Part shown: positions 37,088 to 49,100 of the stretch, piece by piece
How the letters are laid out: each line of letters starts with the position of its first letter
Position numbering within the stretch: the stretch's first letter is position 1
Assembly: GCA_015039365.1 (NCBI GenBank)
Contig: WION01000365.1
Coordinates: 1 to 52,935 of the forward strand
Direction: 5' to 3'
Length of the DNA: 52,935 nucleotides
From: Amanita rubescens
Lineage: Eukaryota > Basidiomycota > Agaricomycetes > Agaricales > Amanitaceae
Notes under the pieces: generated by a model
Told to the model about the DNA's origin: nothing
The model's database searches: none
Seen by the model: only the letters and a program-made list of their open reading frames with translations
Program-made: the position numbers and the translations under genes

Positions 37088-37410
37088 CGGGAGACTGAGC
37101 TGACCACTTGTCTTTAGCGATGCGGCCCACAGTGCAAAAATTCTTATGACCGGATTTGAACTCACTATTGACTACTAGTGACTAGTAGTTCATGCGATTT
37201 CGAGGGCCGTTGTACTATACCAACGCAAGCCCATCTTTCCCCTTGTTTTCATGCATGCGTCTAACCCTCACCCTAGGACTGATACCTCGCCTTCCCTGAA
37301 TCCGGAAATAACCCTACACCCAACTCACCCAAGTCTACAACATCACCCGTGTTCACCTGTACAACTCATGAACCTTCAACAATCACTCCCCTACATTGGA
37401 TTCTACGTGA

Positions 37411-38510
37411 TCGTCTACAGCTCTACCACGCCGGCGTGCTGCTCAACCTCGTACAACTTCAACCCCAGTCCTCCTCGTTAATGGCAAACCTCTAAAGTCA
37501 TCTCTAAAATCTTCAAATTCTTCTCCATCACTCGTCATTCAACCATCTCGAACACGTTCAGAGCCAACTACCCCATTGTTAGCTCAGAAAAATGTTCATT
37601 TCCCAGAAGGTGACCTTGTTTCCGTCTGCGTCTTCAATCGTTCTGCAAGACCGGCTTCCCTCTCAAAGCCTTTTGGAGATGATACGGAGACAGAGACAGA
37701 GACCGACAACAACGGCGTTGCAGCTTGGCCAGCCGCTGCTTCCTATTTTAAATCCCTCGCCGTTGCAAAACCTGCCAAAAAATCTTACCAACTAGACGCT
37801 GAAAAATGTTCTGTGGTCCCACACAAGCACGAACAGCTCGACCGCTACTCCAATGTCCATCTCGAGAGCCTCCAACTCAAATCCTCTCCAACGGTCTCTC
37901 CCGTTGTCTCATGCTCCATCCTCGTCCGCAATGTGGCTTTTGAGAAAACGGTCGCGGTTCGTTTCACCCTCGACAATTGGCAGACCACCAGCGAGGTTTT
38001 GGCTCGCCACCAGGCTTCCCTCGCTCGTCTTCCGGAACATTTTCCCCGCTCGTCACAGCGTCATCGCCCTGTACCACCCCAGGTTGTGCCTATGGTCTCA
38101 CCATCGGCGATCTCGTAGCCAAGGCGCCCGAATGGGACCGTTTTTCGTTTACAATCAAACTCGAGGATTACGCTCAGCATCTAGATCAGAAAACGATGTG
38201 GCTAGTTGTGAGGTACACCGTTCCAGGCTCTGGCGAGGACAGTGGCAGTGAATGGTGGGACAACAACGCATGTGCGAATTACAAATTATGGTTTAGAGCG
38301 GCCAGTTCTAGTGCGTTCTTTCTTTCTTTTATCGCTCAAGCCCTCGTTTCTAACGTTATATCCAGCCCCTCAATCGCTGCCCAAGTTGTCTTCCCCCACC
38401 TCCCGCTCTAATTCTGTCCCCTCCCAGCACCAACTAAACCCGCACGGACCCATCCATTACCACCTTCGTCTTCCTTTGCCCTGTCATCTCTCATATCACC
38501 AACAATAACC
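37411..38510 (+). pseudogene. PP1 regulatory subunit with CBM21 domain, frame broken
   Basis: Frame 1 (37411-38118) holds KPLKSSLKSS, a Ser-rich linker, KNVHFPEGDLVSVCVFNRSA, which includes the RVxF-like PP1-docking site, and the first half of a CBM21 glycogen/starch-binding domain (VRNVAFEKTVAVRFTLDNW). The second half (IGDLVAKAPEWDRFSFTIKL, EWWDNNACANYKLWF) is in frame 3 from about 38080 to 38305. No normal intron joins the two frames. A Pro-rich tail follows after a likely intron. Relatives such as Gac1/Pig2 target protein phosphatase 1 to glycogen. An in-frame stop at 37408 and no ATG leave the start undefined. Confidence 0.65.
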
Positions 38511-38834
38511 GGAATGCCACCCAATGCGCCCATGTCTTTGTCACATTGTGGTCTCCCCTCACACAGACATCGCAAACAGTCGTGGCCTCTCCATCATGTA
38601 CACGTCTGAGTCTTGAGGCCAGACTAACACCCCAGTATATGGAATTCTGCTATCCCCAGTCATCAAGCCCACCACCCGGTGGCCCGTCCTTCCTGGCTGT
38701 ATTCTCAGGTCAACCTCAAATGCCCGTACCCTCGACGCTGGCGTCTGATCCTGTCACGGCCTTACTTCTAGCTGATGTGCCGAAGAGCGGTCCGCCGTTT
38801 CACAAGCGAGCTCAGTGGTTGGGTCCTGGACCGA

Positions 38835-38960
38835 CACCTATCACTTTCCTTATATAGATAAATAACGTTCGTCACTTTCCGTACACAGGTAAAATGCGTT
38901 CGTCACTTTCCCTTATATAGATAAATCACGTTCGTCACTTTTCCTTATATAGATAAACCA
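38835..38960. repeat. Short tandem repeat, about 38-bp unit, three copies
   Basis: Units of the form CGTTCGTCACTTTCCCTTATATAGATAAATCA occur in tandem. They include TATATAGATAAA but have no gene directly downstream. Confidence 0.7.
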
Positions 38961-39930
38961 TGTCCACCAACACTCCCTAGGTACGAAATGCCGTTTCACA
39001 TAACCCCGTCAACGAGGCGAAAGCAGCGATGAGGCCTGAGGCCTGAGGTGTGAATAGCACAGGAAAAGCTGCAAAAGGGAACGGGAAAATGACACCAAAA
39101 GCTGGCTGGCTGAGCCCCCAGTAACGACTAACAAACACTTGGTACTATGGGCCGCTGCTTTGCACGGCAGGTCCGAGGCCCTTTTTTTTGCAATTTACTC
39201 CGCAAAGATGGATACTTGTAAAGACAAGGTTTACATTGTTGTAATATAAAGTATGACAATGGTGGCAATAGAACAGACAAAACTGGTAATTTGCACGAGA
39301 CATGAGTAGACTGATTACCATTACACCAATTGCACAAACAAGCCAAGGACGATTGTCGAACAAGGCTCCCACCACTAGTCACGAGTATGAAAAATGAGGT
39401 CCCAACCCACGCGTGAATCCGTGATGATGTTGTGCTCACCGTCAAGGGAATCGTGAGGTCAATGAGTATGACCTTTCTTTCCAGCACCGAAGTACGACTA
39501 GATGTCCAGAGCTTCTGGACAAAGAAACACAACCCAACTTGCGGAACACTCGGAGAAGTAGAGCGGCTCAACAACCACAGACTCACGCAGGTGAAAACGT
39601 CATCCACCTCGCATTACAACCATCCACCCAAAGCGGTCCTTGCCATCCTTCTGGCTGGATCCTAACATCATCTAAACTTCAAGGAATGTTCATAGATATG
39701 AATACGGGCAAATTGGTAGCGATGCTTACCGTATCGATAGAAGTCGGTCCCAATCTAAAACATCTGTTTTCTTTTTTTTCCACAACCGGGGGCCAACAAC
39801 ACTCGCAAGGTTCGAGTTTTTCGAAGGGGATGGTCCGAACGCAAGAAAAAGGAAGGCAAACACTGAACAAGGAGGTATTTGCGAGTCTCCACGTAGCCGA
39901 GAGTTTTCGTATATGTCTTTTCTGTCGAGG
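38961..39930. other. Region without a supported gene
   Basis: Contains the third copy of the GGGCCGCTGCTTTGCACGGCA motif (39148-39180). Open frames on both strands (for example 39128-39607 minus, 39539-40093 plus) show no recognisable domain. Nothing else supported. Confidence 0.35.
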
Positions 39931-39944
39931 TTTCTTCAAACCCG

Positions 39945-40870
39945 CTAAAGCACCAGTGAGCGTGCTGAAGAAAAAAAGGAAATCAATTTTTTTTGAGATA
40001 GTTGGAGAGCACAAGAACATCGCGCGACGCACTTTCCATGCATGGGATCGCAAAGCCAGGCAACGGGATCTCCAGAGTTTAATACAGCTTTGATATGGGC
40101 CGGTAAATGATTGCCAATCTGGATCAACGACGTTTAGCGAAAGAAGGAATTTAAGACGAGGAAACGTACCATAGCGCGTAATGAGGGCCACTCTACCCGT
40201 TTCTGACATCCATGGGTCCTGAATGAATCCAGATGGTACGGAAATACTGGACATGTTCACCGTCCAACTGCCTGGTTCTATCGCCGACCCATAAAAAGTG
40301 AGCGGAGGAATTGTAGTTATCGGGTGTGCCTGGAGCGGGGAGGGAAACGAGTCATGGCACGTTCGTAATCGAGTAAGAGACCTTCGTGACTGGTATAGGA
40401 AGGTTGCTGATGGTGCGGCTAAAAGTCCAGGGCATCCGAGAGGGAAGCTATGATGGATTCGAATTCGCGGCTGGAGGGTACTAAAGAGTGAGAAGCACAG
40501 ATTGAAGGAGATCGAAGCTTACCGGATGGAAGGAGAGCGAACATGTGCCAAGGACCAGTCTCTGGGGTGATGAAGATAGGCAAATCCTGATGCGAGGAGG
40601 GTACGGATGTAGTCGAGTGTGGTTGTCGAGTAAAAGTGGGCCTTGTGTGATTGATAAGGAGGGAAAAAGACTCGGGGCAGCAGATACGAACCTGAGGAGA
40701 CGTTCTGGAGTCCTGTCGTTGGGGTCGAATCCGAAGCTTATGACTGGGCGGTCACCGATTTGCTCATAGGGGCTGCTTCTAGGCTTTGCGTAGTACTGTC
40801 TTGTGATACGGCCGATACGCACGACTGTGAGGCGCTGGGTCTTCGTATCATGCCCTTCCTGACAGCATAG
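39945..40870 (-). pseudogene. Class II DAHP synthase, degraded
   Basis: Minus-strand pieces match the plant/microbial class II 3-deoxy-D-arabino-heptulosonate 7-phosphate synthase, the first enzyme of the shikimate pathway. In order: VVRIGRITRQYYAKPRSSPY, FDPNDRTPERLLR, TLDYIRTLLASGFAYLHHP, SLSDALDF, TSHEGLLLDYERAMTR, NSSAHFLWVGDRTRQLDG, VALITRYG, and HLPAHIKAV with WLCDPMHGK. Pieces lie in different frames without fitting introns, an extra Tyr splits GQYAKPR, and the C-terminal part after CDPMHG is missing. It is therefore a pseudogene. Confidence 0.7.
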
Positions 40871-41057
40871 AGCTGTTGACGGGTTTTGGCTGCGAGTACG
40901 CGTGAAGGGCGCTAGTTGACATCAGACTTGTGATTTTGCGCCCATTAACGGCCCTACTCACCGCCTCCTCTTCTTGAACCGGTCCCCAGCTTAGCGTCCG
41001 CACCCGCAGCACATTGAGCATCCTCAGCGACGATGTGGATATTTGTACTTGTTGATC

Positions 41058-41125
41058 TTCGGAAGATGCCGGTATCTTAAAGGATAAGGTAAGGAAGATG
41101 CCGGTATCTTAAAGGATAAGGTAAG
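41058..41125. repeat. 34-bp perfect direct repeat, two copies
   Basis: GGAAGATGCCGGTATCTTAA and the following AGGATAAGGTAA occur twice back to back. The neighbouring 41126-41496 holds no clear gene. Confidence 0.8.
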
Positions 41126-41496
41126 CGTTGGTCAAGGAAATCACTCGGTGCGTACATTCTAACCGAGCGGCCGCGAGTGCACTAATATCGGTTTGCTCAC
41201 GATGGTGGTCTATTGGTGGATGCGATAGGTTGTCGTAGCCATGGGCAATGGGCGTGGAAGGGGAGAAACGAGCTAGACGGAGGGGGGAGGAGAAGAAAGG
41301 GTGCAGCTACTAACTCGCGCAGTGACCCCAAGTACGTCAATTTATTTGGTGCTATTTGCATGCTTACCCAAAATTCTGCAAAGTCCAACCACATTCAGCC
41401 AGCCACGAGAAGATTCAAGTAGAGTTGTTTGCGCCGGTGCGTTCAAATTCCTTTCTTCTGTTCATGCCACCCTAACAAATAGTTGCTCGATCGACG

Positions 41497-41880
41497 ATGG
41501 GCAGGTTAATCTCCAAACAATCACGACGACGGGCGTTGTGGGCAGCTCTTGAAAAGTTGTCGATTCATGCTCCGATGAGCGACGTTGTCATGGATGCTGT
41601 GTGGATCCGAGATGTTCCTGGAGTAGTATCAGAAGGTGCGCTATCAAGCGTATGCATGACTATGAGGGCTGAATCGGCTGGACTTGCAGATTTCTACGAC
41701 GACGGATTCTCAATCGCATGCGACGACTGCTGGTGCAACACCGCTTGCTTTGACGGCCACGTACCGGAGGAATGGCACCGCTTGGTCTGCGTCCTAGGAC
41801 TTAGTAACTCCCGGTCTTTGTCGTACTACGTCCACATCCCGCACGACATCGTCTCCCACCACGACCACGAGAAAAACTGA
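41497..41880 (+). CDS. Hypothetical protein, 127 aa
   Basis: ATG 41497 opens a frame with balanced composition and a Cys/Trp-rich segment (CDDCWCNTACFDG). No domain recognised. It may be an exon of a larger decayed gene extending to 42716, where other exon-like stretches occur (for example SSRFRNALPSAHRRSNPLL near 42510). The intervening Pro-rich sequence 41882-42175 is not convincing. Confidence 0.3.
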   Translation: MGRLISKQSRRRALWAALEKLSIHAPMSDVVMDAVWIRDVPGVVSEGALSSVCMTMRAESAGLADFYDDGFSIACDDCWCNTACFDGHVPEEWHRLVCVLGLSNSRSLSYYVHIPHDIVSHHDHEKN

Positions 41881-43028
41881 GATGCCAGGCCCGATACTGG
41901 GACGACATCACCGCCCTGACGACGGCCCACGCACAACCATCAAACCATTACCCTGCGCTCCGTCATTCCCAAATCCTGCTCTTTTGCTCCGCACAAACCC
42001 ATCCGTCCTACTAGCTCCAGCTTCAGCTGCACACACCCCATTGCCGACCCCATTATACATCCGCCATCACCCCCTCGTCCTATTCCTCGGATCCCCTCAA
42101 CTTGTACGCCCACCCAGGCATGCAAAACCCTTCGTTCATCTCATTGGACCACCCCTCGACCTACCGAATCGCTAGAAATGGTCGTCCGCTTCGTCCGGAA
42201 TGAATGTCGGCCAAACACCTTTCTTCGTATCTTTCTTTACCCACGGTCTCAACAGGATGCGTTAGACCAGCGTCGGACGGAAACTGTACGTGATGTGCTT
42301 CGCTTCATTTATGCCAACACCAACACTAACGTCAGCACCACCCAGAAAAAGAAGAAAAAATGCTGTCCAATCTTTCCGAAGCCGTACTAGAGACATGCAG
42401 TCTAAGCAAATTGACCTACAACCCTGCTTCCACGCCTGTCGAGTCTACCGCCAGGCTTCACCAACCCCCGTTTGCATTCAACGGGTATCCGAAGGTGTCC
42501 TCTCGATTCCGAAATGCCCTGCCGAGTGCCCACCGTCGTTCCAACCCGCTACTGACCCAACTTCAACTGATGGAGGTGAATAGGTTGTTTTCTGCACCCT
42601 TTCCTGTAACTGACGAAAACCAAAGCCAGGCGAAAACCGGTACCCAGTGCCAAGTCACTATGATGGCATACACGATAAATGTTCCAAACCGCCCTCACTG
42701 CTACGGCGCATTGTAGTGAGGAACCATCGCGAGCAGAACGGGCAAGGATCCAGTGACCTTCAAAACGAGAGCTCCAGCCAGGATCGCCCCCTTCAAAGCC
42801 CTCTCTAGTAACAGAAAAACGACCGTATGATAGGACATCGTGGGATCCTTCACCCGATTCTGTGCGACTGTTGAAGCGGTTTGATGTCGAAATGGAAACG
42901 CTGGAGGCAGAGCAGCGGAAGCAGGGAGCAGAAGAAGCTGAGTGCAGGGTCAGCCGCCTAGGTCCAGGACGACGACGATTCCTGAACCTTCTTCACCCCC
43001 TCGATCACCAGCGCGCCCTCTAGTGCCG

Positions 43029-44186
43029 ATGGATGACACGTGTATCTCGGAAGATAATGGGTCACATATACTACTGGTTGAGCATTCCTCAGCGACAGAA
43101 GACTGCACTCCTGGCGACGACTTCGCTTTCACTGATGAAGATCTGCTATGGTTCCTTCGTCCCGAACACTTTTCTTCTCTGGATATCACAGCATCGATTA
43201 CAAGAGTCATCTGCTTCGTTCCTTGGTGTATCTGTGTCGGTGGAACAATGCTTCTATGGCCCGATAAACTGGAGCAGGTCGCTTTCGAAACCGGATATAT
43301 GGATTCTACGCAAGGTATACGCAGGTTTGCGCATTGGGCGGACGTATTAGGCCATCAATTCGTTATGATATTTTTGGCGTTCCTTGCAACTGCTCTCTGG
43401 GCTTTACCCGTAACTGTCGGTGCTACTCTTTTCATTGGTCTCGCTACCCGTTTCGGATATGTTTGGCGGGGATTCCCAGTGGACCACTCTATCTGACGCG
43501 TTATATACGCATGCAACTTTAAGTCCAGGGAAGAATTTGACCGGAATCTCGTGAGACGCGGTCATTCGAACGACTCCCAAGAAACGCAAGATTCGCCGTT
43601 TGGTTCCAGCCTTGCGACACCTCTCGATCCAAGCGATGTTAGTCTGAGGGACACATCAAGCTCGGCGTTGCGATTTCTCGTTGCGGCTGGGGACGGCCCT
43701 CTCCTCGACTACTTTAGATTCAAGAGAAATGGTTCGCATATCTTATCGATGGCCCGCGAGTTGAGCTCTGAGGGCAAGTTAACTCCTGAAGACATTGCCT
43801 CGGATAATACGAATGCAGGAACATCGCGTGTACTATGCAGCGCGATCGGTATGCCCGCCGAGGACACGCTCATCCGCAAGAAGGTAAGCACATATGAAGT
43901 ACACGATTCTGCCCTAAATACTGGAGATAATAGAGCATATACAACTTGCCTAACTCACCTATCGGTGTACAAGCCCGGCATTTTAGGCGCTCAGCTTCAG
44001 AGAGTTCTTCTGTGTTCGACTCCTGATGACTCCGAGGAAACTAATTTGGTAATTACGAAGACGAAGGAGCAGACTTGGATGCCGAGGACGATGGTTCAGA
44101 TGACGGATATGCCGAGCCATGAATACACAGCGGCTGACATTTCGCCGGCGAATATCTTGCTCGCACTGTGCTGTTATACTTACTAA
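43029..44186 (+). CDS. Hypothetical membrane protein, probably two or more exons
   Basis: The frame from ATG 43029 encodes an acidic start, then two hydrophobic spans: VICFVPWCICVGGTMLL, and FVMIFLAFLATALWALPVTV extended by GATLFIGLA. After about 43480 a second open segment (from REEFDRNLVRRGHSNDS, 43530-44186) continues in another frame with a hydrophilic tail. An intron near 43445-43530 probably joins them; its exact ends are unclear. A coiled-coil-like stretch (EMETLEAEQRKQGAEEAE) at 42890-42940 may be an upstream exon. No family recognised. Confidence 0.4.
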
Positions 44187-44399
44187 TCCTGCTATTGAAA
44201 GCACGCTTACTAGTAGCTGCCCCCCCCCAAAAGACTGTGTATATTGCGATTCATTACAATCGACATTATAATACATTGTAATCTTTTGAAATTACTACTT
44301 AGAATTTAGATGTGGCGAGAAGGCCCGTTTCAACACATTGCTACGGCTTGCTACAGGGTCGTGACACTGCAATGTGATGTAACGGTGTAAAAGAATCCG

Positions 44400-44824
44400 G
44401 GATGGTTGATTACGAGTCAACTTCCTGGTTCATTGTGGGGCAAGGCCATATGCCACGCCGTATGGTTGAAGAACCGGACCTGGACAAGGGCGTTACTGCT
44501 CGGGGTGACGTCGTTCGAGTTGTTAAATGGAGAAATGGCAGCCGAACTTAACGAAGTTCCGGTCTGGGGCCAATTGGTCTGGGTTCACGACACATCATCA
44601 GGTGAAGAGGATGGTGTCAGTTGAGCGAAGGGTCGTTTTCTCGAAAGAGAACTTGCCGATGGTGGTAGATAATTCTGTGGAGGTCAGGGGGAGTGGAGCT
44701 GTGGACCTCACACCAGAACAGGCTGAATGGCTGCAGGTTGACGAATTAGACGAAGCGGATGAAGCGCCGCTTGGCGTGCATCTACCGCCAGTTCCGCCGA
44801 ATGGGGAATATCAAACCGGTTAAC
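44400..44824 (+). mobile_element. Ty1/copia retrotransposon fragment (integrase C-terminal region)
   Basis: SLWGKAICHAVWLKNRTWTR, TSFELLNGE, VPVWGQLVWVHD and then SVERRVVF in another frame are characteristic of the region after the copia integrase core. One frameshift at about 44615 and absence of the rest of pol show a dead fragment. No LTRs recognised. Confidence 0.75.
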
Positions 44825-44879
44825 GGAAAAGCACAGGAAAACCCTCACCGAACTGCCAAAAGGGGCAGCTTCTATTTGG

Positions 44880-45000
44880 ACACAAGTGCTAACGCGCTAA
44901 CGGCCCACATCCCTCTAAACGCCCACCTTCATCGCATTCACGTGGAACATTTACTCTTGCACTGCCCTGCCTACAACATACAATCCGACAACGCATAAGA
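44880..45000 (+). mobile_element. LINE RNase H-downstream fragment
   Basis: ALTAHIPLNAHLHRI followed by LLLHCPAYN resembles the segment after RNase H in fungal non-LTR elements (TGHIPLN...CPxC...CPxY). It is on the opposite strand to the RNase H piece at 45134-45700. Confidence 0.45.
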
Positions 45001-45133
45001 AGAGATATGGGCTCGGTGGGAAAGCTATTATCCAGAACACAAATCCTGTCCCAATTGTCAATTTCATCGCCGCAACGCACAGATTCCCTTGGCTGAAGCC
45101 GGTCATTTGAACCAAAAGAGACAGGAGATCTCA

Positions 45134-45700
45134 TTAACAGGTGCCGTTTGACTCAGACGGTGGCAATATTACTGTTACCGTGATTGATGAAGAAGTTTTT
45201 GTTTTTTGACTTGAAGTATGGGCGGAATGGCTTCCCATTACGTTGGATGCGATGAAGTTGTGTCCGATGTAGTTTTCTTGTAGCGCCCTCAGGTGCCACC
45301 ATTTCTGAGCGCCTTTTTTGTCTTCTTCAAGGAGGTGGACGTCCACATCCCCACCTTTTGATGCTCTGTCAGCACGTTCGTCGCCATCAATACCTACATG
45401 TGATGGGCACCACGTAAAGCGTACCCGGTGTTCTGGTGATCTTTGGGAGCCATTCCCGAGCGAGGATGGACGCTGACTATGGTGATGGATTTTCCTTGCA
45501 CATTCTTTGAGGTCCATGTCAGGCTATCTCAATTGCATCTAGTTTGGCGTCGTAAGACGTGGCTGTGAACAGCGTGGCCTGACCATTGACGGTCAGACCA
45601 TATTGCACATGCTCTTTTGTGGTGTCTCCAGAAAGCACCATCTGTGAAGAGAACAGTGTTGTGTTCTATCTCATTAGCCTTTCAAGATGATCACTGGCAG
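45134..45700 (-). mobile_element. LINE RNase H domain fragment
   Basis: The minus strand reads VLFTDGAFW, TSYDAKLDAIEIA, then VRFTWCPSHVGIDGDERADR, the conserved RNase H endings of fungal LINE-type elements. Frame changes and an in-frame stop (TGA for Trp or Arg before HGPQ) show it is inactive. No reverse transcriptase is present nearby. Confidence 0.7.
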
Positions 45701-46573
45701 CCGCAGAAAGTCAGATTTGGGTTATCTATCATTATCGCATGACGAGCAATCTGAACATGTCGAATCATTTCGTGCTACGTCTTATGCACATGAAGTCAAT
45801 TATAGTACCGGCGCTATTTCCTATTTGGTTAGTCAAGGAGCGACATCCATGGCCGGTTAACAACTTTAGGATCCAAGAAAAAGAGTTCCTACTTCCAGAA
45901 GTCAGATTCTGAGCAACAGCCAGCACGTAAATCCCTGAAGCGCACCTAGTCTACTAAAGGGAGGGCACCTCAGTGACTCCGGCCGCACTGTAATAGTAAA
46001 TAATTAACCAAATTATACCACGGGAAGCGGGCAATGGGCATACGGGACACACACACGTTCTCCTGATTCCGTTTTAATAACTAAAATTTGTGTGTTCTGC
46101 GAGACTACTGTTAGAAGTGGCCATGCAGACAGGCAATAAAAGAAAAGTGGACTACTTCAGGCTTACATCCAAGTCACAACCCCCTGGCACAACTGTACCA
46201 CAAATAACTCTACCAGTGGCGTCCCAGAAATATATGGGAAGGCCAATCCATCGACTTCAGCCCATTTTTAAGGACAACAGGCAAGGAAATATGTAACGTA
46301 CTCGCCTGCTTGCAGAGGACATGTGGTGTGCACAGTGGAGGGAAACTGGGGGAATACTTACGCAATTGCAAATGTACTCGACATCGGCACTTCCGTATTG
46401 TTCGGCGCTTCGAATTGTACGGCATCCTGGTACATGATGCACCTCGTGGATGGATCAGTGACCGGCTACTTCTATCTAGGGTGAAAATTTAACGTGCGCA
46501 TTCTGTTGGGAGCATGAGCCGCACGGACTCTGAGCTTCCAAAGTAGATTCTATATATAAGTACAATCATACGA
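45701..46573. other. Intergenic region, no gene supported
   Basis: Short open frames on both strands at 46090-46440 lack recognisable domains. The segment probably holds the 3' flank of the YEN1-like gene and retroelement debris. Confidence 0.35.
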
Positions 46574-49100
46574 TCACGTTAGATCAATCACGTCACAAGT
46601 CTCATCCCTAAATGTCCGTGGCCTTGTACCCATTGCAGTACCTTGGTTGTTCTGCGCCGTTGCCTTGGCAAGCATCAATGGCGGAACACTGGATCGTTGC
46701 ACAGAGACAGAAGCCGGACGAGCGCCGGAATCATCCGAGTCGTCCGAAGATATCTCGATGACGGACGTATTGACCGCCTTCGCGTTAGCAGCTCGTTTAC
46801 GCGGAGAGGTTGACCGTGCTTGGCTTTCTACCAAAGTGCGTTTCAGAGATTTCCGTGGCGACTGGTGTCGTTGGGAATCCGACGTCTGCGATGAACTACC
46901 CTCCAGACTCGTCTTCGTGGGTCTCATCGTGTTTAGCCGGCCATGAGTATCGCTCGACGAGAGCACGTCCTCCTTGTTGAACGAAATCGGAAATGGTGGT
47001 TGCTCATCTTCATCTGATGACGATAGATAGCCGAACCCGGGCTTTCTCCGTTTCTCACATTTGGCGGCTGTCTTGGAGAATTCGGCGCGTGACTGTGTCA
47101 TAAAAATGGGCATTGAAAATAACGCGTTGGATCCGCTTTCCTGGCTTTCTTCAAACAAAGCTGGTAGCACCATCCGTCCATCGGCTCTACGGCTAGGAGT
47201 CGACTGTATCGTCGCCTTTCTCTTCGCAAGCATGTCTTCAAGGGGTAGCTGCTGATCTGTGTCCGAGTCGTATAACGGTTTCTGGGACTTTGATACCTTA
47301 TTCTTTGACTGCTTTGTAGCGCCTGATTCTTCTCTAGCTTTCCCGTTCTCCTTCGAAGCCTTCTTAGACCTTTGCTCATTATACTCTTCGACGATCTCTG
47401 GTTCTGCCATTTCCACCATACATGCTGGCATCCACAGCCGCAGATGACTTGTCGGATCCGGAGGTGGCTTCAGTCCCTTGGTCTTTTTCCCAGCGTCGGA
47501 ATCGGCATTGTCCCCTCCAACATCCTCCTCGGATGTCCACTCGTCCGTGTGCGAAGGCTCCCTCATTCTCTTGATGCCTGATTCTGCCAATCGCACCAGC
47601 TGAGCGGGTGCCACTTCGAGACGATATTCTAAAAGCCCATCCGTGCTCGCATGATTTCGCGAAGAGTGGATCTTCACAATAAGAGGCCCTTCATCACCAG
47701 ACTCTGGCGAGTTGAGACCCATCGAAGCAAAATGCCTCGCAACCATTTTCGATGGCGTATTAATAATGCGAGGATGTGCCCGGTCCTTGCCTTTACGCGG
47801 TGTAGAGGGCATGGTAGTTGAGGACGAGCTATAGTCAGATGTTTCCGCGTTGATCACGGCCCGCCTCAATATTCGTAGTACGATCGAGTGCCACAGCAGC
47901 GTCCTAGATCGCTTGATAATCGCTTCTTTGTATCCCCACTCAAAGTAGAATTCACATGTAGCTGCCAGTTTACCAACATCTGGCTCCTTCCCCCAAGTCA
48001 GCTTCATATTTTTCTCGGCCGCGCATCCGAGGCTCTCGGAAGTTATGGGGTTTGTGTAGGATAGGAGGATGTCGATGTTGGGAAAAGAGTTGGGGACTTC
48101 TTTGGCTAGTTTCTTCAGCTTACGACCTATGATTCCTCGAGAATTCGTTCGAAGTTCTTCTTGCAAGTCTTGGCGCCAATGGGCCAGAAAATTGGGGAGA
48201 GCATCAGCAGGTAGGGTAGTAGCTGCTTCGTATAAAGAGTCACCGAAGCCGCAGCGTGCGAGCGCGTGGGCAGTGGTAATACCGCACCCAGGTAAACCGG
48301 CTTGAGCGTAATCACCACCCGACAAGAGGCCTATAAGTACAAAGCCACCCCTGGTAAGTGAAATGGACGAATGGCTGCGAATTGTCAACGCTCGATACAA
48401 CCCTGTATGGTTCTTGTCGTCCCTGCCTTCGCTATTCAAGATGGGGTTTGCTCTGTTACCAGAAAGATTGTTGCTTAAACTGGAAAGGGGTATGAGTCAG
48501 ACTATCACGTCGCGGCTGGAAGGCGCACTTGCGGATTACGGTAGTGGCGCCGAAGAGGAAGTTATCAACGTCATCTGAGAGTACAGCATCAATGATGCCA
48601 GCTCTATTGAGATACGCTAGCTCGGCCTCAGCCTCAGCTGGAGCCTACAAGCTACTCAAAAAGGGGGAAAATCGAAAGAAACGGAAACCCACCATTCTCC
48701 ATTTGAATCCAAAAGCCTCAATGATAGCCTTCATACCGGGAATAAGTTGGTGACGGGTCTTGTTAATCTTTTTGCCGCGTTTGAAGTTGGGCCTTTTCGG
48801 ACCATCGAAAACGAACAATGGCAAGAATGTCGTCCGCATCAGAGTAGCGCAACGAAAAAAAGGCGTGCGGAGCACCGGATTTTCGCCCTTCTTCCCGTAT
48901 TCGGCATGAAAGAACCATATACTCGCGTCTATTCCAATCCGAAACCCGCGAAGTCCCTGTGGATTGGCGATAAAACCCTCCGTGATCGCCAGCTCTGTCA
49001 TGGAGCGTACTTCTACGGCCGGTTTAAGTACCTGGATGTTTTCAACAGAGCGTCCTGGACTGTGCTTCCTACGTACCTCCCAAAGCCCTGCTACACCCAT
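46574..49100 (-). CDS. YEN1: YEN1/GEN1-type Holliday junction resolvase
   Basis: Four exons join to 792 aa: 49100-49077, 49031-48693, 48644-48529 and 48473-46574, with introns of 45, 48 and 55 nt. It is an XPG/Rad2-family nuclease that cuts four-way DNA junctions in recombination. The N domain has MGVAGLWE, FRIGIDASIWFFHA and FVFDGPKRP. The I domain has APAEAEAELAYLN, VLSDDVDNFLFGATT and LIGLLSGGDY, so the acidic metal ligands are retained. The Gly of the usual APGEAEAE is Ala. A chromatin-binding-like middle and a long Ser/Lys-rich disordered tail with KRTLVESQ and EISSDDSDD follow, where yeast Yen1 has phospho-regulated NLS/SUMO-binding sites. First intron is in frame and can be mistaken for coding. 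Confidence 0.9.

Noticed and set aside
49032..49076. Extra 15 residues near the start of the YEN1-like protein
   Set aside because: The stretch begins GTACGT and ends CCAG, is 45 nt long, and its removal restores the conserved GLWE-VLKPA junction.
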